Origin: Lonsdalea populi
GTDB lineage: Bacteria > Pseudomonadota > Gammaproteobacteria > Enterobacterales > Enterobacteriaceae
Direction of reading: 5' to 3'
Assembly: GCF_015999465.1 (NCBI RefSeq)
Contig: NZ_CP065534.1
Span: 3,348,001-3,412,000 of the forward strand
DNA: 64,000 nt
Part shown: piece by piece, positions 9,263 through 18,733 of the stretch
Layout of the letters: every line of letters begins with the position of its first letter
How positions within the stretch are numbered: the stretch's first letter is position 1
Translations under genes and position numbers: made by a program
The notes under the pieces: model-generated
What the model was told of the DNA's origin: nothing
Databases searched by the model: none
What the model saw: the letters and a program-made list of their open reading frames with translations, nothing else

Positions 9263-9592
9263 TTATTCAAACTGGGCATCTTGACGGTCGGTAATGCGGC
9301 CTTGCTCCAGCAGCGCTTGTTCAATGGTCTGCTGCAGCATGCGAATCCGTTGTTCCATGTTGGAGGCATAGTCACGGGTTTTTGTCCGTTCCTGCGCCAA
9401 CTCATGGCACACATTGAGCGCGGCGATAAAGACCAGTTGCTCCGTGTTTGTGACTCTAGTGCGAACTTTGAGATCTTGCAACCGCTGGTTAAGATCTTCC
9501 GCAGCCTGATTCAACGCGTCCTGTTGTTCTGGCGGACAATTCACTCTTAGCGAACGGCCAAAAATTTGAATATCTACCGGTTGTGCAGACAT
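9263..9592 (-). CDS. zapA: Cell division protein ZapA
   Basis: The 109-residue protein has the same length as E. coli ZapA. The N-terminal globular part ([19 protein letters not shown]) is followed by a long helical coiled-coil tail (about residues 55-105). ZapA tetramers cross-link FtsZ filaments at the division ring. The gene is upstream of ssrS and ygfA and divergent from ygfB, the usual enterobacterial arrangement. Confidence 0.96.
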   Translation of the reverse strand: MSAQPVDIQIFGRSLRVNCPPEQQDALNQAAEDLNQRLQDLKVRTRVTNTEQLVFIAALNVCHELAQERTKTRDYASNMEQRIRMLQQTIEQALLEQGRITDRQDAQFE

Positions 9593-9782
9593 GCCACTTT
9601 CCTGCCCTTATGTCGTTTCGCGCCCACGCGGATTGGTTACCTTGCGCTGCCTGGCAACCCTTCCAGGTAAAAAGCGGGCGCCACTATATATACCCCAAAT
9701 GGAAGATACAAGCCCTTTCTGGTACAGCAACGGAGCTTGGTGGTAGCATAACACGAACTCCCCGCAACGACGATGAATGCGC

Positions 9783-10364
9783 ATGTCTATAGAGAACAAA
9801 CTCCCTGGCTACGAAGCCATTGAACAACTCCTGCAACAGCACCAGGTCGCCCTAACGGCGGCGGAAATGCACGGCCTGATCGGCGGCATTTTATGCGGCG
9901 GCAATCACGACGACAGCTGGAAAACACTGGTGTCGGAACTGACCAACGACGGCCTGTCTTTCCCCCAGGCGCTGGCTCAGCCGCTGCTGGAGATTTATCA
10001 GATCACCCGCAATACGCTGGAAGATGAAGGCTTCATGTTCCAGCTGTTCCTGCCGGACGATGCGCAAGATAATGTGACCGTTTTCGAACGCGCCGACGGT
10101 CTGGCCGGCTGGGTCAACCACTTCCTGCTCGGACTGGGCGTGGTGCAGCCACGTCTGGACAAGATGCAGGGCGAACTGAAAGAGGTGATTGGCGATCTGC
10201 GCAACATCGCTCAGTTGGGCTATGACGAAGATGAAGATCAGGATCAGCTGGCCCAGTCGCTGGAAGAAGTCATCGAATATGTGCGGGTCGCTGCCATAAT
10301 GTGTCATAACGAGTTCACGCATCCGGTGGTAACCGCCCCCGAACAAAAGCCGACGCTGCACTAA
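9783..10364 (+). CDS. ygfB: YgfB, UPF0149 family protein
   Basis: The 193-residue protein from ATG at 9783 ([17 protein letters not shown]) carries the UPF0149 hallmarks [26 protein letters not shown] and [16 protein letters not shown]. It is an acidic cytosolic protein of uncertain function, usually the first gene of a ygfB-pepP-ubiH-ubiI cluster. An earlier in-frame ATG at 9777 is possible, but the chosen start matches homologues. Confidence 0.93.
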   Translation: MSIENKLPGYEAIEQLLQQHQVALTAAEMHGLIGGILCGGNHDDSWKTLVSELTNDGLSFPQALAQPLLEIYQITRNTLEDEGFMFQLFLPDDAQDNVTVFERADGLAGWVNHFLLGLGVVQPRLDKMQGELKEVIGDLRNIAQLGYDEDEDQDQLAQSLEEVIEYVRVAAIMCHNEFTHPVVTAPEQKPTLH

Positions 10365-10421
10365 CGTTAGGCTATCCGCCTTACCGATCAGCGCCCGGCG
10401 CTGACAATTCAGGAGCAGGTG

Positions 10422-11747
10422 ATGAATCAACAAGAATATCTCCGTCGACGGCAGGCATTGCTGGAAAAAATGGCGCCTGCCAGCGCCGCGATTATTTTTG
10501 CGGCCCCCGAAACGCAACGTAATGCCGACAGCGACTATCCCTACCGGCAGAGCAGCGATTTCTGGTACTTCACCGGCTTTAATGAGCCAGAAGCCGCGCT
10601 GCTGCTGGTCAAGAGCGATGAAAATCATCACCACAGCGTTCTGTTCAACCGGGTACGCGATATCACCGCCGAGATCTGGTTCGGACGCCGTCTGGGACAG
10701 GATGCCGCCCCGGCCAAACTGGGCGTGGACCGTGCGTTGCCGTTTGAAGAAATGGGCGAACAGCTGCATCTGTTGCTGAATGGACTGGACGTGATTTACC
10801 ACGCGCAGGGCCAGTACCGTTATGCCGACAAACGGGTGTTCAGCGCGCTGGAAACGCTGCGAGAGGGCAGCCGTAAAGGCTATTCCGCTCCGTCGACGAT
10901 CACGGACTGGCGCCCGTGGGTGCACGAAATGCGCCTGATCAAGTCGCCGGTTGAAATCGACCTGATGCGACGGGCCGGCGAAATCACCGCGCTGGCTCAT
11001 ACCCGCGCGATGCAAACCTGTCGTCCCGGTCTGTATGAGTATCAGTTGGAAGGGGAAATTCACTACGAGTTCACCCGCCACGGCGCGCGCTACCCGTCTT
11101 ACAACACGATTGTGGGCAGCGGCGAAAACGGCTGCATACTCCATTACACCGAGAACGAGAGCCAGATGCAGGATGGCGATCTGGTGCTGATCGACGCCGG
11201 CTGCGAGTATCAGGGCTATGCGGGCGACATCACCCGCACCTTCCCGGTTAACGGAAAATTCACGGCGCCCCAGCGCGCGATTTACGATATCGTACTGGCC
11301 GCCGAAAAACGCGCCATCGAACTCTATGGTCCGGGTCGCAGCATCCGTGAAGTGAATGAAGAAGTGGTCCGCATCATGCTGCAGGGTCTGCTGGACCTTG
11401 GTATTTTGCAAGGCGACATTGACGAACTCTATGCCGCCGAAGCGCACCGCGACTTCTATATGCACGGCCTGAGTCACTGGCTGGGTCTGGATGTCCATGA
11501 CGTCGGCGATTACGGTTCCGGCGATCGCGGACGCATCCTGGCGCCGGGCATGGTGCTGACGGTAGAGCCAGGCCTGTATATCGCTCCGGACGCCGACGTC
11601 CCGCCGGAATATCGCGGCATCGGCATACGCATCGAAGACGACATTGTCATTACCGCCAGCGGCAACGAAGTGCTGACCGCAGGCGTGGTCAAAGATCCGG
11701 ACGATATCGAAGCGCTGATGGCCGCCGCGGCGAGCAACGCTTCATGA
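10422..11747 (+). CDS. pepP: Xaa-Pro aminopeptidase P
   Basis: PepP removes N-terminal residues that precede proline. The start is ATG 10422 (441 residues); a GTG at 10419 is in frame but the ribosome site CAGGAG favours either. The N-terminal domain holds YPYRQSSDFWYFTGFNEPEA; the C-terminal pita-bread fold holds the metal-binding motifs LIDAGCEYQGYAGDITRT, MHGLSHWLGLDVHD and VEPGLY. It overlaps ubiH by 4 bases (ATGA), so translation is probably coupled. Confidence 0.97.
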   Translation: MNQQEYLRRRQALLEKMAPASAAIIFAAPETQRNADSDYPYRQSSDFWYFTGFNEPEAALLLVKSDENHHHSVLFNRVRDITAEIWFGRRLGQDAAPAKLGVDRALPFEEMGEQLHLLLNGLDVIYHAQGQYRYADKRVFSALETLREGSRKGYSAPSTITDWRPWVHEMRLIKSPVEIDLMRRAGEITALAHTRAMQTCRPGLYEYQLEGEIHYEFTRHGARYPSYNTIVGSGENGCILHYTENESQMQDGDLVLIDAGCEYQGYAGDITRTFPVNGKFTAPQRAIYDIVLAAEKRAIELYGPGRSIREVNEEVVRIMLQGLLDLGILQGDIDELYAAEAHRDFYMHGLSHWLGLDVHDVGDYGSGDRGRILAPGMVLTVEPGLYIAPDADVPPEYRGIGIRIEDDIVITASGNEVLTAGVVKDPDDIEALMAAAASNAS

Positions 11748-12922
11748 GTCTCCTGATTGTCGGCGGAGGAATGGCCGGCGCAACGCTGGCGCTCGCGATC
11801 TCCACCCTGTCTCAGGGGAAGATTGCGGTCGATCTTATCGAATCCCGCGACCCGCAGGATCGCCAGCACCCCGGCTTTGACGCTCGCGCCATCGCCTTAT
11901 CGGAAGGTACCCGCCAGCAGTTGGAGACAATCGGTATCTGGCCTGCTCTGGCGGATGCCGCCACACCGATCACCACCGTCCACGTCAGCGATCGCGGGCA
12001 CGCGGGCCACGTCTATTTGCACGCACGGAACTACCACGTCGACGCTTTGGGTTATGTCGTTGAGCTGCATGAAGCCGGCAAACGCCTGTTTTCACTTTTG
12101 GAGCACGCGCCGGGCGTCAGGCTCCACTGCCCGTCGACGGTGGTCAACGTCGAACGCGATACCGGCGGCGCCACGCTAACGCTGGACAACGGCGACGCAT
12201 TGCGCGGCCAGCTGTTGATTGCCGCCGACGGCTCCCACTCTCAGCTGGCCCGCGCCGCAGGGATACGCTGGCAAGAACATCCTTACGATCAGGTGGCGGT
12301 CATTGCCAACGTCGCCACCTCGGAGTCTCACCGCGGACGCGCCTATGAGCGCTTCACGCCGCACGGCCCGTTGGCGCTGTTGCCGATGAGTCAGGGTCGA
12401 AGCTCGCTGGTCTGGTGCCACCCGCAGGCGAGTCAGGCCGAGGTGGATAGCTGGAACGGCGACGAGTTCCGGCGTCAGCTCCAACTTGCCTTCGGTTGGC
12501 GGCTGGGCGCGATGACGCATGTCGGTGAACGCCACAGTTATCCCCTCGCGCTGCGCACCGCAGAGCGCCACATCAGCCACCGGCTCGCGCTGGTCGGCAA
12601 CGCGGCGCAAACGCTCCATCCTATCGCCGGTCAGGGCTTCAACCTCGGGCTGCGCGATGTAATGACGCTGGCGGAAACGCTGGTGGACGCCGTGTTACGC
12701 GGAGAGGATCCCGGCAGCTACCCGGTACTGGATCGCTACGAGCAGCGCCGTCAGCCGGATCGCCAGGCGACCGTCGCGATCACCGACGGACTGGTGCGGA
12801 TCTTCGCCAACGCGTATCTCTCAATGGAAGTGGCGCGCAATCTGGGCTTAATGGCCATGAACAGCCTGCCGGCGCTGCGGGATAGCCTGGCGCGCAGAAC
12901 GCTAGGCTGGGTGGAACGATAA
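11744..12922 (+). CDS. ubiH: Ubiquinone biosynthesis FAD monooxygenase UbiH
   Basis: A 392-residue flavoprotein hydroxylase. The FAD-binding motif IVGGGMAGATLALA lies at residues 4-17, and the second FAD motif LALVGNAAQTLHPIAGQGFN is near residue 285. UbiH hydroxylates C4 of the ubiquinone ring (octaprenyl-methoxyphenol step). It overlaps pepP by 4 bases and is followed 36 bp later by the paralogue ubiI. Assignment to UbiH and not another family member rests on position between pepP and ubiI. Confidence 0.95.
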   Translation: MSLLIVGGGMAGATLALAISTLSQGKIAVDLIESRDPQDRQHPGFDARAIALSEGTRQQLETIGIWPALADAATPITTVHVSDRGHAGHVYLHARNYHVDALGYVVELHEAGKRLFSLLEHAPGVRLHCPSTVVNVERDTGGATLTLDNGDALRGQLLIAADGSHSQLARAAGIRWQEHPYDQVAVIANVATSESHRGRAYERFTPHGPLALLPMSQGRSSLVWCHPQASQAEVDSWNGDEFRRQLQLAFGWRLGAMTHVGERHSYPLALRTAERHISHRLALVGNAAQTLHPIAGQGFNLGLRDVMTLAETLVDAVLRGEDPGSYPVLDRYEQRRQPDRQATVAITDGLVRIFANAYLSMEVARNLGLMAMNSLPALRDSLARRTLGWVER

Positions 12923-12957
12923 CCGTCGCCGACGGCAACAACAGGAATTCACGCTTT

Positions 12958-14169
12958 ATGCAATCATTTGACGTGGTCATCACCGGCGGAGGCATGGTCG
13001 GTCTGGCGCTAGCCTGCGGGCTACAGGGCTGCGGGTTACGCATCGCCGTACTGGAAAAACAGCCGGTTAATGCCCCCGACTTCCAGCAGGATCAGGCACC
13101 GCGAGTGTCAGCAATTAATGCCGCCAGCGAACAGCTGCTGCGAAAGCTCGGCGTGTGGGAGACCATCGCGGCCCAGCGCATCAGCCCTTATAACAAGATG
13201 TCTGTGTGGGATCGGGATAGCTTTGGAAGCATCAGCTTCAACGGCGAAGAAACCGGTTTTTCCCATCTCGGCCACATCATCGAGAATGACGTTATCCAAC
13301 AATCGCTGTGGCGACATGCAGAACGCGCGCGTGACGTCACGCTCATCGCCCCCGCCGCCTTAAAGCAGGTGGCGTGGGGCGAAAACGAAGCCTTTATCAC
13401 GCTGGAAGACGGCAGCATGCTGACGGCGCGGCTGGTGGTAGGCGCGGACGGCGCACACTCATGGCTGCGGCAACATGCCGATATTCCGCTGACCTTCTGG
13501 GATTACGGTCATCATGCGCTGGTCGCCAATATCCGTACCCAGCGCCCGCATGACTCCGTAGCGCGACAGGTCTTCCACGGCGACGGCATGCTGGCGTTCC
13601 TGCCGCTCAGCGATCCGCATCTTTGCTCCATCGTCTGGTCTCTGCCGCCCGAACGCGCCCAGACAATGCTGGAAGCGCCGGCGGAAACATTTAATTCGCA
13701 GCTGGCCGCCGAGTTTGATATGCGGCTGGGCCTGTGCGAGCTGGAAAGCGAGCGGCAACGTTTCCCATTGACGGCACGCTACGCCCGCAACTTTGCCGCG
13801 CACCGCTTGGTGCTGATAGGCGATGCGGCGCATACCATTCATCCGTTAGCGGGACAGGGGGTGAATCTGGGCTTTATGGACGTCGCCGAGCTGATCGCCG
13901 AGCTAAAACGCCTTCAGTCTCAGGGCAAAGACATCGGCCAGTATCTCCATCTGCGCCGCTACGAACGTCGCCGCAAACACAGCGCTGCGGTAATGCTGGC
14001 CAGCATGCAGGGATTCCGCGATCTGTTCGCTGGTTCGCATCCGGCCAAGAAACTGCTGCGCGACGTAGGGCTGAAGCTGGCGGATACCCTGCCCGGCATC
14101 AAACCGACGCTGGTACGCCAGGCAATGGGGTTCCACGACATGCCCGATTGGCTGGAAGAACAACGCTAG
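12958..14169 (+). CDS. ubiI: Ubiquinone biosynthesis C5 hydroxylase UbiI (VisC)
   Basis: A 403-residue paralogue of UbiH with FAD motif VVITGGGMVGLALACGLQG near the N terminus and LVLIGDAAHTIHPLAGQGVN near residue 285. UbiI hydroxylates C5 of the ubiquinone precursor. It begins 36 bp after ubiH and ends the ygfB-pepP-ubiH-ubiI group. In E. coli the glycine cleavage genes gcvTHP follow; none is present here. Confidence 0.95.
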   Translation: MQSFDVVITGGGMVGLALACGLQGCGLRIAVLEKQPVNAPDFQQDQAPRVSAINAASEQLLRKLGVWETIAAQRISPYNKMSVWDRDSFGSISFNGEETGFSHLGHIIENDVIQQSLWRHAERARDVTLIAPAALKQVAWGENEAFITLEDGSMLTARLVVGADGAHSWLRQHADIPLTFWDYGHHALVANIRTQRPHDSVARQVFHGDGMLAFLPLSDPHLCSIVWSLPPERAQTMLEAPAETFNSQLAAEFDMRLGLCELESERQRFPLTARYARNFAAHRLVLIGDAAHTIHPLAGQGVNLGFMDVAELIAELKRLQSQGKDIGQYLHLRRYERRRKHSAAVMLASMQGFRDLFAGSHPAKKLLRDVGLKLADTLPGIKPTLVRQAMGFHDMPDWLEEQR

Positions 14170-14719
14170 TTAATGGGAGCGTCCCCGGCGCTCCTGAATG
14201 ATTTCCCCTCTCTTGATTTACTCCCGGCACACCGCAAGGTCCTCAGCACCTCAACTCGCCGACAAGTCTCTGCTCTTACACGTTGACCCGCAGATAACAG
14301 ATAAACGATTTATCGAAGATGTATCGCGAAGATAAATACGGGATAGAAATAACGCACAATAAAGCAGCGACACTTTTTCAACATCATGTTAAAAGCGATA
14401 TCGTTTATTTCTCATTACCTGAATAATATAAGAAAGCTATTTACATGATATTTCTAACTTAAAATATCCGGCTATAAAATGAGGGGAGTTATATTTCTCA
14501 AGTGCTGCATTACACTAACCCTATTGTGCCTTTCCTTTAGCATTTTCGCTACACTATAAAGGCGCGAAGACAAGCAGATAATGTCGACACCTTTCTTAGG
14601 TAGGTATATGATTGCAACCACATATAATCATAGATCTTCAGTTTCTGACGGGGATATTACCAGCAGGGGATCTGCCATTTTCGTTCTTTTTTTTGCGCCG
14701 TTATTAAGGAGAAAATAAC
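14170..14719. other. Intergenic region, AT-rich, no gene seen
   Basis: Directly after ubiI a hairpin GGAGCG/CGCTCC (about 14177-14192) has no T-run. The remainder becomes AT-rich, unlike the coding GC-rich flanks. An inverted repeat TATGATT/AATCATA with a 12-base spacer (14607-14632) lies about 90 bp before the next gene and could be an operator. No ORF with a convincing start or family is present, and no glycine riboswitch or gcvT remnant was recognised. Confidence 0.5.
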
Positions 14720-15250
14720 ATGCTGCAAGCGCGTACTGTTAAAGAAAAAGTATTACTGGCTATATTGGTCGGTGTTATTGCGGGCATTATTTGTGCCATT
14801 ACAAAATTTGGCTGGGAAATTCCTTTTCCGCCCAGAACGCCCGCACGAGATCTAACTAACCCGCCACAAGAATTACTGCAACAACTGGGCATGTCTTTCG
14901 AACTTTCTCACATTAGCTACTTGTTCAACGGTAACCCGCGTCCGATCATGAGCTTCATCATGCATTTCGGTTTCTCGATCACCTTCACCGTGCTGTACTG
15001 CATCGCAGCTGAATTCTGCACCAAAATCAAACTGTGGCAAGGCGCGTTCTACGGCCTGGTTCTGTGGGTTGTTTTCCACGTGGTTCTGCTGCCGCTGTTC
15101 GGTACGGTGCCTGCGCCGTGGGATCAACCGTTCGCTGAACACTTCTCTGAACTGTTTGGCCATATGTTCTGCTTCTGGGTGGCTGAGCTTGCTCGCCGCG
15201 ACCTGCGCAACCGAATGACTCACCTGCCTGACGCTGGCGAAACGCGCTAA
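14720..15250 (+). CDS. yagU: YagU-like (DUF1440) inner membrane protein
   Basis: A 176-residue protein with four predicted membrane segments: residues 10-28 (LLAILVGVIAGIICAI), about 74-95 (MSFIMHFGFSITFTVLYCIA), 100-125 (AFYGLVLWVVFHVVLLPLF) and a fourth amphipathic one near 145-160 (ELFGHMFCFWVAELARR). The pattern matches DUF1440/YagU, which in E. coli contributes to acid resistance. A strong ribosome site AAGGAG lies 10 bases before the ATG. It is monocistronic, with a terminator behind it, and embedded in AT-rich DNA, suggesting an accessory gene. Confidence 0.85.
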   Translation: MLQARTVKEKVLLAILVGVIAGIICAITKFGWEIPFPPRTPARDLTNPPQELLQQLGMSFELSHISYLFNGNPRPIMSFIMHFGFSITFTVLYCIAAEFCTKIKLWQGAFYGLVLWVVFHVVLLPLFGTVPAPWDQPFAEHFSELFGHMFCFWVAELARRDLRNRMTHLPDAGETR

Positions 15251-15276
15251 TTCGTCATTAAATGCCCGTAAGATTC

Positions 15277-15310
15277 TGCCGCTGCCCGACCTGGGTTGCG
15301 GCATTTTTTT
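15277..15310 (+). terminator. Rho-independent terminator after yagU
   Basis: TGCCGCTGCCC pairs with GGGTTGCGGCA (one T-T mismatch and one G-T pair) around GACCT, followed by a run of seven T. It lies about 25 bp after the yagU stop. Confidence 0.88.
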
Positions 15311-16283
15311 CTCCCCTCTCGACGTTATTCTTTCAAACGTCATTCAACGTATTAACGTCTAACCTTTTTTATCACCGACAACCGCTGGCTCCGCACGGCT
15401 TGACCGCCGCCGGTGCTCCACAGCGACAATCGCGATCTTGGCACCAATCAAACTTATTTAAAAAAATTGACATTTATTGATATAAAAGGGAACCCAAAGT
15501 ACCTGCATATAGCCCCAATGCTCCCTATTGACAAGGGAAGAGCTATAAGAAGAGTCAGAGTTTGATCGATTCCGCCGTTCCAACGCTAAATACCTTCGTT
15601 ACACATTCCAATTTTATATGACGTTTTTATTTCACGATTTAAATAGCGAATATAACCCTACTCAATATCAGGTTGATTTTAATACCAAACTCAACTGGCA
15701 AGAAAAACGGGACATTGCCTTAGGTGTTTTAATATCAAATGCGTGCCGTCACCGGGGAATACTGGCGTTATGCTTTAGCATTGTAAAAATAAGATAAATT
15801 TAAAAAAATAAGTGCAACATCAGGGATGATTACACTTATCAGCGATCTATTCTCACGGAAAAATGAATAAAAAACAATAAAATCAATGTAGTAAACGCAC
15901 AAAGACCAATAGCAGACGCCCCCGTGCGTAACGTCGGCACATATAGGCGCCATCCCCGCACAGCAATTATAGAATGACAAGATGATTCGCGTTAAATAAC
16001 TAAATTAATGTCCCGCAGCAGGGGCTTAGCGATAAGTTATAATATAACCGCTTAGGTAATTAATCTGATTTATGTTTTTTCGACTGGTGAATAACTCTTT
16101 TTTTCTTAAAATCACAACAAGTTAATTTATTTGCGTCAGCACCAGGCCTTGAATTCAGGCGATATCCATAATCGGTCATTTAACCCATATTTTTCATTTT
16201 CGGGGCCATATATTACTGGGAAAAGTGAAAGCGTGTACACAAGCTCAACTCACATTCAATTTTTTTCACAGGAGAGACCTATT
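15311..16283. other. AT-rich intergenic region before the carbonic anhydrase gene
   Basis: Nearly 1 kb of low-GC DNA with no recognisable tRNA, insertion sequence or conserved protein. One 59-codon ORF is listed separately. The long upstream extension of the carbonic anhydrase reading frame (16131-16283) reads as low-quality protein and is treated as leader. Runs such as TTTTTTCGACTGG and several A/T tracts are consistent with H-NS-bound accessory DNA; this is inference. Confidence 0.45.
15618..15797 (+). CDS. Doubtful small ORF of 59 residues
   Basis: ATG at 15618 opens a 59-codon frame whose first two-thirds reads as plausible soluble protein (FHDLNSEYNPTQYQVDFNTK, then NWQEKRDIALGVL) and whose end is Cys/Leu-rich. 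No ribosome site precedes it and no family was recognised. It may be a decayed gene fragment or chance. An overlapping minus-strand ORF (15768-15980) is even less gene-like. Confidence 0.2.
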   Translation: MTFLFHDLNSEYNPTQYQVDFNTKLNWQEKRDIALGVLISNACRHRGILALCFSIVKIR

Positions 16284-16919
16284 TTGACGACTTTGAAACC
16301 CTTGCTCGCCAAAAATCGCAGTTGGGCGCTGCAACGCCGCCAACGGCACCCGCACTACTTTAAACAACATGTCTTGGTGCAGAAGCCGCACTCGCTCTGG
16401 ATCGGCTGTTCAGACAGCCGCGTTCCCGCCGAAGTACTGACGGGCTCCAGCCCCGGCGAGTTGTTTGTTCATCGCAACATTGCCAACATGGTGGATCACG
16501 AGGACGACAACTTCATGAGCGTGCTGCAATATGCCCTCGAATACCTGCGCGTCTCGCGCATCGTGCTGTGCGGCCACTACTGCTGCGGCGGCGTTCAGGC
16601 GGCAATCGAGCTGCCGACGATGGCGCTGGATCAGGAGAACTCCGCGTTGTCCCGGCGGATCACGTCGCTGCGCTCGACGCTACTTCCCCATCTGCCCGAT
16701 CATCAAAGTCAGGAAAAAAAAGAAACGCCGGACGAACAGAGAAATCGGCTGGTCGAAGCCAACGTCCGTGAACAGTTTACCCGGCTGGTCCACGCCCCAC
16801 CGGTTATCGAAGCCTGGGAGGACGGTATGGAACTGAGCGTGTTCGGCTGCGTCTACGACCTGCATAACGGTCATTTGAAAGAGTTGATTCACCAGAGCCA
16901 TAAGGAGGGCGCCGCATGA
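16284..16919 (+). CDS. Beta-class carbonic anhydrase
   Basis: The enzyme interconverts CO2 and bicarbonate. A TTG start at 16284 is chosen because GGAGAG sits 7 bases upstream; the resulting 211-residue protein (MTTLKPLLAKNRSWALQRR) matches family length. Zinc ligands and catalytic dyad are visible: Cys42, Asp44 and Arg46 in GCSDSR, His98 and Cys101 in GHYCCGG. The stop codon overlaps the start of the following SulP transporter (ATGA), so the two are translationally coupled, a known pairing for bicarbonate handling. E. coli Can and CynT are homologues; which subgroup this belongs to is not clear. Confidence 0.92.
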   Translation: MTTLKPLLAKNRSWALQRRQRHPHYFKQHVLVQKPHSLWIGCSDSRVPAEVLTGSSPGELFVHRNIANMVDHEDDNFMSVLQYALEYLRVSRIVLCGHYCCGGVQAAIELPTMALDQENSALSRRITSLRSTLLPHLPDHQSQEKKETPDEQRNRLVEANVREQFTRLVHAPPVIEAWEDGMELSVFGCVYDLHNGHLKELIHQSHKEGAA

Positions 16920-18385
16920 ACCTCTCAACGCTTCGCCAGGATATTCCCGCCGGGATTGTCGTCTTTCTTGTCGCGCTACCGCTCTGTCTGGGGATTGCGC
17001 AGGCCAGCGGGCTGTCTCCGTTTGTCGGCCTGGTGACCGGCGTCATCGGCGGTCTGGTGGTCACGCTGCTTAGCCCGTCGCGCTATGCCGTCAGCGGTCC
17101 GGCCGCGGGGCTGGTCACGATCGTCTCCGGGGCCATTGAATCGCTGGGTTCTTTTGCCGCTCTGCTGTTCGCCATCATGATGTCCGGGGTGTTGCAATAC
17201 CTGATGGGAGTGGCCCGTATCGGCCGTTTCATTTCAGTGGTTCCCGGTAGCGTGATCCGCGGCATGTTGGCCGCCATCGGCCTGCTGTTGATCATGCAGC
17301 AAATTCCGCTGGCGCTGGGATTCTCGGATCCGGACCAGATGACGGCGTTCTGGCGCGTCCCATCCAACCTGCCGTCCTTCAGCGCGCCGTTCATCGCCGT
17401 CTCCGGGCTGCTGCTGCTGTGGCTCTGGGATCTTCCCGGCATCAAACAGCATAAGGTCCTGAGCTGGTTCCCCGGCCCGCTGATCGCCGTGCTCTTCGGC
17501 AGTCTCTGCGCCCTGTTCGGGGATCGTCTCATTCCGGACTTCGCCGACCGGCTGCCGCGTATTCAGCTGCCGGAATTCGACAACCTCGGGCAGCTGGCCG
17601 CCGAAGCCGTCCGTCCCGACTGGCAGGTTTGGAACAACCCCGCCGTTTATATCGTCGCCGTCACGCTGGCGCTGGTCGCCAGTCTGGAAACGCTGCTCAG
17701 TCAGGAAGCTTTGAAGAAAATCAAACCGCAGACACCGCCGCCGTCGCCGGATAAAGAGCTGCGCGCCCAGGGCGTCGGTAACCTGCTCAGCGGTTTTGTC
17801 GGCGGGCTGCCCATCACGGCGGTGATCGTCCGCAGCTCCGTCAACGTCAACGCGGGGGCGCGCAGTAAAATCTCCATCCTGCTGCACGCGGTTCTGCTGC
17901 TGCTGAGCGTGCGTTACATGAGTCAGTTGCTGAACATTATTCCACTGGCCAGCCTGGCAGCCGTACTGCTGTATACCGGATACAAGCTGGCGGCACCCGC
18001 CCTGTTCGTCTCTCAGTGGAAAAATGGCTGGCAGCAGTTTGCCCCGTTCATCATCACAATTGCCGGTATTATCGTATTCGGCATGCTGGCGGGGATTGGG
18101 TTGGGAATAGCGTCTCAGCTCACCATCAGCAGCTATAAGAGCCATCGTAATGCGCTGCAGCTCACGCGCTACGGCGACCATTTCGTACTGCGCTTCCAGA
18201 AGAACCTGACGTTCGTGCACAATCCACACCTGCAGTCGCTGCTCAACAAGATCCCTGCCCACAGCGTGGTCATCGTTGAGCACGACAATGCGGACTACAT
18301 CGATGCGGATGTCAAAAATATGCTGCTCGAGTTCAGAGAAGAGGCGACGCAACGCGGCATTCGTCTGGCGCAGTGGCCGCTGTAA
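16916..18385 (+). CDS. SulP-family anion (probably bicarbonate) transporter
   Basis: A 489-residue membrane protein opening with the SulP signature (QDIPAGIVVFLVALPLCLGI) and containing about 10-12 membrane segments, e.g. residues 60-85 and 95-130. A conserved stretch VGNLLSGFVGGLPITAVIVR matches the SulP family. After the last helix (near residue 400) a short cytoplasmic C-terminal part resembles a reduced STAS domain. SulP proteins carry sulfate, bicarbonate or other anions; the 4-base overlap with a carbonic anhydrase gene points to bicarbonate or coupled CO2 chemistry. Substrate is inferred from context only. Confidence 0.88.
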   Translation: MNLSTLRQDIPAGIVVFLVALPLCLGIAQASGLSPFVGLVTGVIGGLVVTLLSPSRYAVSGPAAGLVTIVSGAIESLGSFAALLFAIMMSGVLQYLMGVARIGRFISVVPGSVIRGMLAAIGLLLIMQQIPLALGFSDPDQMTAFWRVPSNLPSFSAPFIAVSGLLLLWLWDLPGIKQHKVLSWFPGPLIAVLFGSLCALFGDRLIPDFADRLPRIQLPEFDNLGQLAAEAVRPDWQVWNNPAVYIVAVTLALVASLETLLSQEALKKIKPQTPPPSPDKELRAQGVGNLLSGFVGGLPITAVIVRSSVNVNAGARSKISILLHAVLLLLSVRYMSQLLNIIPLASLAAVLLYTGYKLAAPALFVSQWKNGWQQFAPFIITIAGIIVFGMLAGIGLGIASQLTISSYKSHRNALQLTRYGDHFVLRFQKNLTFVHNPHLQSLLNKIPAHSVVIVEHDNADYIDADVKNMLLEFREEATQRGIRLAQWPL

Positions 18386-18733
18386 TGCCATGAGGTTCCG
18401 TGTAGTGCGACGTCGTACTGCCAAGATATCCCCTAAAGCCCGGGCCGTTCAGGCGGCCCGGTATCCGCGATCCGCAACCGTTTCCCCACCGCCGATTAAA
18501 ACGCAATCACCGAGCTAAACCGGGATAAATAATAAGTTCGAAAATTATCCCTGAATGGATTGACATAAGACGGTAAAAAATAGATTAGGGTTTACTTTAT
18601 GTCGACCTCATCATTATATTGGTGCGCAAACAGGCTTTAGCTTATCCATCGTTACGCTTCGGCACGGATTCCCCCCTACGGGTGTTTTAATAAAAATTTT
18701 TTTAATTTAAAAACAACCGTAATATGATTCAGG
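18386..18733. other. Intergenic region with hairpin and possible promoter
   Basis: A stable hairpin CCGGGCCG/CGGCCCGG at about 18440-18461 follows the SulP gene but lacks a T-run. Further on, TTGACA at about 18560 with GATTAG 17 bases later could be a weak sigma-70 promoter for the MFS gene. The last 100 bases are strongly A/T-rich. No gene seen. Confidence 0.4.

Noticed and set aside
9891..11498. 535-codon minus-strand frame opposite ygfB and pepP
   Set aside because: Shadow of two conserved genes; no recognisable motif or ribosome site.
15768..15980. 70-codon minus-strand ORF in AT-rich gap
   Set aside because: Hydrophobic, Cys/Tyr-rich chance translation without ribosome site or homology pattern.
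14170..16283. tRNA gene as an island attachment site
   Set aside because: No cloverleaf or T-loop signature such as GGTTCGAATCC was seen here or in the other long gaps.
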